NCBI RefSeq assembly: GCF_030655415.1
Contig: NZ_JAURVN010000004.1
Span: 124,001-188,000, forward strand
DNA: 64,000 nucleotides
From: Herminiimonas sp.
Lineage (GTDB): Bacteria > Pseudomonadota > Gammaproteobacteria > Burkholderiales > Burkholderiaceae
Reading direction: 5' to 3'
Part shown: in pieces, positions 58,401 to 64,000 of the stretch
Layout: the number at the start of each line of letters is the position of its first letter
Numbering within the stretch: position 1 is the first letter of the stretch
Notes under the pieces: generated by a model
The model's input: the letters and a program-made list of their open reading frames with translations, nothing else
Database searches by the model: none
Told to the model about the DNA's origin: nothing
Program-made: the position numbers and the translations under genes

Positions 58401-58705
58401 GCACGGTTGTCGTGGGCGCACGCAGTAGTGCTGAGGGCTGGGTAGAAATTACAGTCAAGGATGATGGCGTCGGCATTCCAGCCAGTAATTTGACGCGGAT
58501 TTTTGATCCGTTTTTTACAACCAAGCTGGGCGAAGGCGGCTCTGGTTTAGGCTTGAATATCACGCACAACATTGTCAGCGGCATACTCGGCGGCCGTGTC
58601 CGTGTGCAAAGCGCAGTCGGCACAGGCACCACGTTTACCTTGACCTTGCCGCTGGTCGCACCACAACGCAATAACGATGACGACGCACTCCATCCTTTGT
58701 CGTGA
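55460..58705 (+). CDS. Large multi-PAS/GAF membrane sensor histidine kinase
   Basis: 1081 residues. Two membrane helices (about 10-30 and 148-168) flank a small periplasmic sensor, and HAMP (170-222) follows. The sensory part is PAS (240-355), PAS (365-485), GAF (495-645) and PAS (652-775). A coiled coil (780-825) leads to HisKA, with the phosphoacceptor His837 in GISHELNTPIGNS. The HATPase domain carries TNLVNNALLHGFEG, DDGVGIPASN and GEGGSGLGLNITHNIV. Its receiver partner is not fused, and the GGDTF-EAL response regulator just upstream, in the same direction, is the likely target. The only ribosome-binding sequence is weak. Confidence 0.9.
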   Translation: MKKSVLTLRRSIVLAVAFGLLVPAIAINGYSWFKTYDTEVNKSTVKLAEENALALADVMSEAVWNLKYDEASALADAAMWRNDDIVRIEVRDNKRTVFVSNQRRKRPGGYIATTEANIYYRGQVAGSLKLEVGGARLQKIMTDNLLQQLWSLTFQIALSILLILLFFERRLIRPLLRLNTDTQQLSVGQLDHAIETKRHDEIGLLSQQLETIRKRLREIFGDNKNSNEINPQERIQLELHEREARFRVLVEQSPIAIIEWDKKLQVVEWNSAAERIFGYRRDLALGRHIRFLAPLDKRHLIEDIVLQSRSNPADIQSIQENLTSDGRIITCEWRYSTIDDDDGNAGRLLSMAEDITEKRHAAEVQRLSEAKFAGAFRCNPDSVSIARLSDGAFIEVNPAFETILGFKRDEWLGKSAMQLRIWAYPEERVELLRQLESEKTVQDFSWSMRNRAGEIRNCLINATLFSVDTEVYVMAVIRDVTNQRLLEEQKAEADHALLRLAQGTRDIAGETFFELLVNDLASALRTDCAFISLLVPGEPKRMRALAAHLQGRLVDNFEYALSGAPCERTLDGQICVFASDVQTLFPKHKILLGQNWDSYAGAALHDANGNVIGVLAVMHSMPLRNHDLIRSLLQVFSERASAELERKRAEEELRLSEQRFATIFHSTPVAMFVTQICNDNVIKDVNSAFEQLFQRSRESVVGQNTLSLQMYCNPDDRNALLNELKTNSGLPHLNEVWMYRGDGTKILIQFSGHVFLLEGEQFGILACQDITEKRLIETEILEFNATLEDRVVERTEELQQANQELETTLEALNMAHEELVHSEKLAALGALVAGISHELNTPIGNSLMVASTLSDQTTKLLDHYRGNQGIKRSSLESYFNDVDKASDILVRNLHRAADLVNSFKQVAIDQTSSQRRTFSLEEITSEILLTLWPVIRKTPFTVEQSIPNDLSFDSYPGPLGQVLTNLVNNALLHGFEGRTQGTVVVGARSSAEGWVEITVKDDGVGIPASNLTRIFDPFFTTKLGEGGSGLGLNITHNIVSGILGGRVRVQSAVGTGTTFTLTLPLVAPQRNNDDDALHPLS

Positions 58706-58735
58706 TTGTTCTTTGCCGAGAAAATACAAATCCAG

Positions 58736-60049
58736 TTAGAAGCGTAACCATGCGCGGAAGCGCACTAAGAACTCAGGCACAGCAACAAAAATCGATGCGG
58801 TGAACAGCGCATTCAAAATTGCTGTCACCAAAAACAATTGCGGAATGCTCAAGCCTGCATTCAACAACATCATCGCCAGCAACGCAGCAACCACCATGAA
58901 CACGGCGTTCAGGATATTCATGCCAGCAATCGTGCGCGACATATGCGTGGGATCGCAGCGCGTTTGAATCAACGCAAACAGCGGCACAATATACAAGCCG
59001 CCGAAGCCGCCTATCATCAGACAATCAAACAGAATGCGGATGCTGCCAGGCTGATGTACGAAGCTGGCGAAATCCACCAGATTCGTGTTGCTGTAAGCAC
59101 CGCTCGCAAGAAAAAGATCGACGCCGAATACTGTCAAACCAATCGCTCCCAGCGGCACCAAACCGATTTCCACTTTATGGCCGGACAGTCGTTCGCACAG
59201 CAAAGAACCAACGCCTATTCCTAGCGAAAAAATCGTCAATAACAAAACGAAGATACTGTGATCGCCGTGCAGATACTGCTTCGCATACAGCGGGAATTGC
59301 GCCAGCATGATCGCGCCATAAAACCAGAACCATGAGTTGGCCAGCATCGCCAAAAATACTGTGCGATTTTGTTTTGAGTAACGGATATTGCGCACTGTTT
59401 CTGTCGCCAGATTCCAGTTGATTTTCAAATCAGGCGCAGGCGCTGGTGAATGTGGAATCGCACGACTCGTCAGCCAGCCAGCAACCGCGATCGCAATCGT
59501 GCCGCCCGCAACCAGTTCTATACCCCACGGTTTTTGCAGCACCAAAACCGCACCCAATACTTCGCCCAGCAAAATACCGACGAAGGTTCCCATCTCGACC
59601 ACGCCGTTACCGCCGACCAGTTCTTCCGGTGCCAGCTTTTGCGGCAAGTACGCGTATTTGACCGGGCCGAATAAAGCCGAATGCAAACCCATGCCCGCCA
59701 CGGCCGCAATCAACAACCATAAATCTTGCGTAAACCAACCTACGGCGGCGACCAGCATGATGCCAATTTCCAGCAACTTGATGTAACGCACCAGCCCGGA
59801 TTTTTCGAACTTGTCGGCAAGCTGTCCCGCAATCGCGGAAAACAATACGAATGGAAGTATGAACAAACCTGGAATCAGGTTATTCAAAAATCCGGCATCC
59901 ATCGTGGTCCAGTTAATCGCTTCAAAAGTCAGTATCGTCAACAAGGCCGTCTTGAATACATTGTCATTGAATGCGCCAAAAAATTGAGTCCAGAAAAACG
60001 GTGCAAAACGACCTTGCGTGAGTAGCGAAAACTGACTTGGTTTTTTCAT
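58736..60049 (-). CDS. MFS transporter, LplT-type (lysophospholipid transport)
   Basis: A 437-residue twelve-helix MFS protein. It starts MKKPSQFSLLTQGRFAPFFWTQFFGAFNDNVFKTALL, where the FFGAFNDN motif marks the LplT/Aas-type MFS clade. LplT flips lysophospholipids across the inner membrane for re-acylation by Aas. No acyltransferase domain is fused or adjacent, so the lysophospholipid role is an inference. The frame extends to 60115. The gene is convergent with the kinase gene, with only 30 bp between them and no visible terminator. Confidence 0.8.
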   Translation of the reverse strand: MKKPSQFSLLTQGRFAPFFWTQFFGAFNDNVFKTALLTILTFEAINWTTMDAGFLNNLIPGLFILPFVLFSAIAGQLADKFEKSGLVRYIKLLEIGIMLVAAVGWFTQDLWLLIAAVAGMGLHSALFGPVKYAYLPQKLAPEELVGGNGVVEMGTFVGILLGEVLGAVLVLQKPWGIELVAGGTIAIAVAGWLTSRAIPHSPAPAPDLKINWNLATETVRNIRYSKQNRTVFLAMLANSWFWFYGAIMLAQFPLYAKQYLHGDHSIFVLLLTIFSLGIGVGSLLCERLSGHKVEIGLVPLGAIGLTVFGVDLFLASGAYSNTNLVDFASFVHQPGSIRILFDCLMIGGFGGLYIVPLFALIQTRCDPTHMSRTIAGMNILNAVFMVVAALLAMMLLNAGLSIPQLFLVTAILNALFTASIFVAVPEFLVRFRAWLRF

Positions 60050-60155
60050 GAAGATGACATCGTGGAAATGTGAATAGATGAATGGCCTGACATTCAATAG
60101 CGCGACCGTTCTCAACGCTTCAGCCGCATATTACGCGATGTCCGAGGACCAAATA

Positions 60156-60198
60156 AAAAAGCCGCTCGGGCATCAATCAGATGCGCGAACGGCTTTTT
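60156..60198 (-). terminator. Rho-independent terminator downstream of the CBS gene
   Basis: An extended imperfect stem (AAAAAGCCG...CTCG...GGCATC paired with GATGCG...CGAA...CGGCTTTTT), with a T-rich tail on the minus strand. The minus-strand stop of the CBS gene is 15 bp upstream. Confidence 0.85.
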
Positions 60199-60212
60199 AA
60201 ATTAATACAGTC

Positions 60213-60668
60213 TTAATTGTCTTCTTCACCAGCCATTGCAGGCGTGCTCTGGATATACGATTTCAACATTTTATTCTCGAAGCTTTGCGCTTCCAGCACC
60301 GCTTTCGCGACGTCATAAAAAGAGATCACGCCTACCAGTACTTTGCCATCCAGCACCGGGACATAACGCGCATGTTTTTCAAGCATCATGCGACGTACAT
60401 CATTGATTTCGGTATCGCATGAAATCGTGATCGCGTGTTTATCCATGTGTTGCCGCACGCTGCCGCTACCTACTGCGCCACCTTGTGCGTGGATGGTCGA
60501 CATGACTTCACGGAAGGTCAGCATGCCGATCAGATTACCGCCCTCCATCACGACCAGCGAACCGATATCTTTTTCGGCCATAGCATTGACGGCATCCAGC
60601 ATGGGGCTGTCTGGCGTCACAGTGAAGAGAATGTTTCCTTTTACCTTGAGTATTTCGGATACTTTCAT
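60213..60668 (-). CDS. Paired CBS-domain protein
   Basis: A 151-residue protein consisting of two CBS domains (VTPDSPMLDAVNAMAEKDIGSLVVMEGGNLIGML, then ISCDTEINDVRRMMLEKHARYVPVL). Such stand-alone pairs bind adenine nucleotides and act as energy or redox sensors. GGGAGA precedes the ATG. A palindrome TTGTAC-TAC-GTACAA lies about 24-38 bp upstream of the start, which suggests repression by a dimer. Its protein partner is not evident. Confidence 0.85.
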   Translation of the reverse strand: MKVSEILKVKGNILFTVTPDSPMLDAVNAMAEKDIGSLVVMEGGNLIGMLTFREVMSTIHAQGGAVGSGSVRQHMDKHAITISCDTEINDVRRMMLEKHARYVPVLDGKVLVGVISFYDVAKAVLEAQSFENKMLKSYIQSTPAMAGEEDN

Positions 60669-60691
60669 GGACTAGTCTCCCATCGTTATGG

Positions 60692-60706
60692 TTGTACTAC
60701 GTACAA
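60692..60706. promoter_or_regulatory. Palindrome upstream of the CBS gene, candidate operator
   Basis: TTGTAC and GTACAA flank three bases, a perfect 6-bp inverted repeat just upstream of the CBS gene start. Another palindrome, GCACATGTGC, is at 60815-60824 nearer the divergent gene. Confidence 0.4.
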
Positions 60707-60922
60707 TTGCAATGTAGCCCATGCGCCACGAAAAATCCACCATTCCCTCATCTGGATTTCAACGCGAATTTAACGCCATAAAGCGCGTGCGTCATGGGCA
60801 GCCCCTGTATGACAGCACATGTGCGTTAAAAATTCAGAAACGTTTATTTAACATGGCTATAGCGCTTGCATACTGCGCAAACGAGGCCTAATCTGAAGAT
60901 GTTGCAACCGGAGGAGGCCATC

Positions 60923-61240
60923 ATGAATGTGATCTCACAAAAGACACAGCAATCGTTTTCCGAGTTCTACACCAGCTATCTGACCGACCATACAGATCGC
61001 ACATCCCGCCAATTACATTTCTTTGGATCAACGCTTTCCATCATTTGCCTGACCTTGCTGGCGCTTAGCGGCAATGTTGGGTGGCTATTCGCAGCCATCG
61101 CATCGTTTTATGGTTTTGCGTGGATGGGTCATTTTCAGTTCGAGAAAAACCGGCCGCGTTCTTTCAAACAACCTGTTTATTCCTTCTTAGGCGCATGGCT
61201 GATGTACTGGCAGATGCTGACAGGTCAGATCTCGTTTTGA
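60923..61240 (+). CDS. Mpo1-like (DUF962) membrane protein
   Basis: 105 residues. A very good GGAGGAGG ribosome-binding site precedes the ATG at 60923; the frame opens at 60866. Histidines in HTDRTSRQLHFFGSTLSIICL and the family pattern FAWMGHFQFEKNRPRSFKQPVYSFLGAWLMYW match DUF962/Mpo1-like proteins. Yeast Mpo1 is a Fe-dependent dioxygenase in phytosphingosine breakdown; in bacteria the role is unknown. Two or three membrane helices are present. Its 3' end overlaps the convergent YihY gene by 16 bp. Confidence 0.85.
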   Translation: MNVISQKTQQSFSEFYTSYLTDHTDRTSRQLHFFGSTLSIICLTLLALSGNVGWLFAAIASFYGFAWMGHFQFEKNRPRSFKQPVYSFLGAWLMYWQMLTGQISF

Positions 61241-62523
61241 TCGACCTGTACCTGTAAGGCCTGATGGCTGAAGTGTTCGGCCAAGGACACATTCAGGCCC
61301 TGCTCGACCGCAGCTTCGACGTGCTGCGCGAGTTGGCTATCGCTTGCGACATCAAATACAAATACGCGATACACATCTGCCAAAGTAAGTTGCTGCGGAT
61401 TAGCCAGTAATACCCAGCGATCTAGGCCATCGGTAATCCGTTTTCCCCATTGCATACGCTTGGGGCCTTCGGTCTTGATGTGCCCTACCCAGTTGGCATC
61501 GAGCATTTTTTCAAGCAAGGCTTCGGATTCGTCAAAGCCCAGACGCGTTTTATCACGCAACAGTTTGGTATCGACGACGGCTGAATTGGCGTTCGTTCTG
61601 GCTTCATATAAAACGGCCAGCAGCGCCATCGCATCAACGAAAGCACTGCCTGGTTGCGGTACATGCCACCAGCGTTCATATTTCACGATAGGCAAGGCCG
61701 CAGTCACCACCGCTCCGCCCAAGGTAATCAGCCAACCGAGATAAATCCACACCAGAAAAATTGGGAAAGCCGCTACCGCGCCGTACACCACGGTATACGT
61801 CGGTACCTGAACGACAAATACCGCAAACAAGCGCTTGACCACTTCAAATGCAATCGCCGCCAGCAAACCACCGCACAGTGCATCACGCCATTCAACCAGC
61901 CGATTTGGCACCACGATATACAACAAAGTGAATGCCACCGTCGTCAGCAGTATTGAGATCGTTGAATACAACACACCGCCAGAAAATGGAATGCTGTTTC
62001 TGACCACGCCATTGGTCGCAGTGAATACATAAGACGTCAGCGTAATAGACGCGCCTATCAGCAAAGGTCCCAGGGTCACGATGGCCCAATACACCAATAT
62101 CCGTTGCGTAATCGGCCGCGTCGTTTTCACGCGCCAGATTTGATTGAAGACGCGATCGATCATCAACATCATCATCACCGCTGTCACGATCAGGGCAACT
62201 GCACCCACTGCAGACAAACGCGTCGCCTTGCTGGAGAACTGCGTTAGGTAACCAAGGATGGTATTGGCGATCCCTTGCGGCATCAGATTGCGCACGAAAT
62301 ACGCTTCCAGCGAAGCGCGGAAGGTATTGAATAAGGGGAAGGTCGTAAAAATCGCCAGCGCAATCGTCAAGATAGGCACCAGCGCCAGCACCGTCGTAAA
62401 TGTCAGGCTGCCGGCAACCTGCGGCAGTCTTTCTTCATCCAGACGGCGCGCTGCAAAACGGAAAAGATGCCGCATTTGCGGCCAGGATAAATCGCGGAAA
62501 AGAGGAAATTGTTGTAGCTTCAT
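61225..62523 (-). CDS. YihY/BrkB-family inner-membrane protein
   Basis: A 432-residue protein. The core has about six membrane helices with the family pattern TVLALVPILTIALAIFTTFP, a central IVVPNRLVEWRDALCGGLLAAIAFE-type segment, and YTVVYGAVAAFPIFLVWIYLGW. A C-terminal soluble domain of about 130 residues (winged-helix-like, near DKTRLGFDESEALLEKML) is longer than in E. coli YihY. The family was once called ribonuclease BN; that assignment was corrected and the function is unknown. It is co-directional with no neighbour and convergent with the Mpo1-like gene. Confidence 0.85.
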   Translation of the reverse strand: MKLQQFPLFRDLSWPQMRHLFRFAARRLDEERLPQVAGSLTFTTVLALVPILTIALAIFTTFPLFNTFRASLEAYFVRNLMPQGIANTILGYLTQFSSKATRLSAVGAVALIVTAVMMMLMIDRVFNQIWRVKTTRPITQRILVYWAIVTLGPLLIGASITLTSYVFTATNGVVRNSIPFSGGVLYSTISILLTTVAFTLLYIVVPNRLVEWRDALCGGLLAAIAFEVVKRLFAVFVVQVPTYTVVYGAVAAFPIFLVWIYLGWLITLGGAVVTAALPIVKYERWWHVPQPGSAFVDAMALLAVLYEARTNANSAVVDTKLLRDKTRLGFDESEALLEKMLDANWVGHIKTEGPKRMQWGKRITDGLDRWVLLANPQQLTLADVYRVFVFDVASDSQLAQHVEAAVEQGLNVSLAEHFSHQALQVQVDQNEI

Positions 62524-62614
62524 GCAGTACTTATTTGTCATTCAGGTATTTCTATTGATGATCTGAAAAGGCCTGTGCCAGATTTCGAGCAGAGGGCTTA
62601 GATCAAACATTTAG

Positions 62615-63252
<638 letters not shown>

Positions 63253-63253
<1 letters not shown>

Positions 63254-63645
63254 TGCAAACTCGCAGCCAAACAATCATTCATCGCGGCGCAGTCGTCAGC
63301 CTGATCGCCCTCATCGTTCTATGCATTGCATGGGAAATGGTGCTCGCGCCGATACGGCCGAATGGTTCATGGCTGGTGCTCAAGGTAATCCCATTATTGA
63401 TTCCTCTGCGCGGCATACTCAAACGCGATCTCTACACGATGCAATGGTCATCGATGCTGATCCTGCTTTATTTTGCGGAAGGCATTGTACGCGGCATGAG
63501 TGATGTCGGATTGTCCGCAACATTAGGCTGGATAGAAGTTGCGCTGGTTCTGGCCTTCTTCATTTGCGTCATTGCGTATTTGCGTCCTTATAAAAAAGCT
63601 GCGAAAGCACTCACCAAACAAGCCTTGAAAAAGGCAGCCGAATGA
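63253..63645 (+). CDS. DUF2069 inner-membrane protein
   Basis: A 130-residue protein with four membrane helices (VVSLIALIVLCIAWEMVLAP, WLVLKVIPLLIPLRGIL, MLILLYFAEGIVRGM, VALVLAFFICVIAYL). The loop LPLRGILKRDLYTMQWSSML-type pattern is that of the DUF2069 family, which often accompanies wrbA. It overlaps wrbA at the start and the FAD oxidoreductase gene at the stop (ATGA), so all three are translationally coupled. Confidence 0.88.
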
Positions 63646-64000
63646 CAGCGGCGCTAGATAATGTTTTAGATTCGTTTTTAGATGCATGCCGCAGCGCCAT
63701 CGGTGCGCAATATGTATCGATAGATGCAGAACAGAATGCAGCTTATGTGACAGACTGGCGCCGCCGTTTTACCGGCACCGCTTGCGCCGTAGTCAAACCT
63801 GGATCAACGGAAGAAGTTGCCGCGATTATTCGGCTCTGCAATAAGTTCAAAGTACCTGTGGTGCCGCAAGGTGGCAACACAGGCCTGGTGCTCGGCAGCG
63901 TGCCGGATAACAGCGGCAGCGCGATCGTCTTGTCGCTTACGCGTCTGAACGAAATCCGCGCTGTCGATCCGGTCAACAATACGATGACCGTCGAGTCCGG
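63642..64000 (+). CDS. FAD-binding oxidoreductase (GlcD / D-2-hydroxyglutarate dehydrogenase type), C-terminus cut off
   Basis: The first 119 residues of an FAD-linked oxidase reach the right edge without a stop. The PCMH-type FAD-binding start is visible: WRRRFTGTACAVVKPGSTEEV, then VVPQGGNTGLVLGSVPD and SGSAIVLSLTRLNEIRAVD. This is typical of D-lactate, glycolate and D-2-hydroxyglutarate dehydrogenases. The substrate cannot be decided from the N-terminal part. The ATG overlaps the DUF2069 stop. Confidence 0.85.
   Translation, partial: MTAALDNVLDSFLDACRSAIGAQYVSIDAEQNAAYVTDWRRRFTGTACAVVKPGSTEEVAAIIRLCNKFKVPVVPQGGNTGLVLGSVPDNSGSAIVLSLTRLNEIRAVDPVNNTMTVES

Overview
The window looks like chromosomal DNA of a moderate-GC betaproteobacterium, most likely Oxalobacteraceae (Herminiimonas / Janthinobacterium-like). 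This is judged from the gene orders surE-pcm-nlpD-rpoS, ilvB-ilvN-ilvC ... pssA-leuA and leuC-leuD-leuB-asd-fimV-truA-trpF-trpB-trpA-accD-folC-dedD-cvpA-purF, and from the protein sequences. It is not from a database search. I see no rRNA, tRNA, IS element, prophage or CRISPR array. The DNA is densely coding, mostly on the minus strand, with short overlaps inside operons and clear rho-independent terminators between units.

Layout. 1-4.7 kb (minus): ispG (cut by the left edge), rodZ, a pilW-type TPR lipoprotein, rlmN and ndk. 5-12.7 kb (minus): rlmD, rpoS, nlpD, pcm, surE, a DinG-like helicase and a small DUF465 protein. 13-20.8 kb: a plus-strand PP2C phosphatase and two large membrane c-di-GMP proteins, with two small stress-type proteins (DUF883, DUF2383) on the minus strand between them. 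21-28.1 kb (minus): leuA, pssA, a SIMPL-domain periplasmic protein, ilvC, ilvN and ilvB. 28.6-32.3 kb (plus): an ECF sigma factor with DUF3619, DUF3106 and RDD partners, then a phasin with a histone-like tail and a LOG-family hydrolase. 32.4-53 kb (minus): a transsulfuration-type PLP enzyme, then the long amino-acid / envelope / purine block from purF up to leuC, then an M48 lipoprotein protease and aroC. 53-58.7 kb (plus): a response regulator with GGDEF-EAL and a 1081-residue histidine kinase. 58.7-64 kb: an MFS lysophospholipid-type transporter, a CBS protein, an Mpo1-like protein, a YihY/BrkB protein, WrbA, a DUF2069 protein and the start of an FAD-linked oxidoreductase.

Three themes stand out. 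First, branched-chain amino acid, tryptophan and aspartate-family biosynthesis are clustered, with strong intercistronic hairpins. One hairpin follows a 38-residue entericidin-type lipoprotein gene that sits inside the leu operon. Second, there are three c-di-GMP turnover proteins with different predicted catalytic states: GGDEF intact with EAL degenerate; both intact; GGDEF degenerate with EAL intact. Third, there is an envelope/stationary-phase layer: rpoS, nlpD, the ECF sigma module, RodZ, FimV, the PilW-like protein and several lipoproteins.

I do not see an obvious new defence or mobile system. The best candidates for undescribed biology are the ECF sigma / DUF3619 / DUF3106 / RDD module, the kinase paired with a c-di-GMP response regulator, the inverted repeat in front of the phasin gene, and the hairpins inside the biosynthetic operons.
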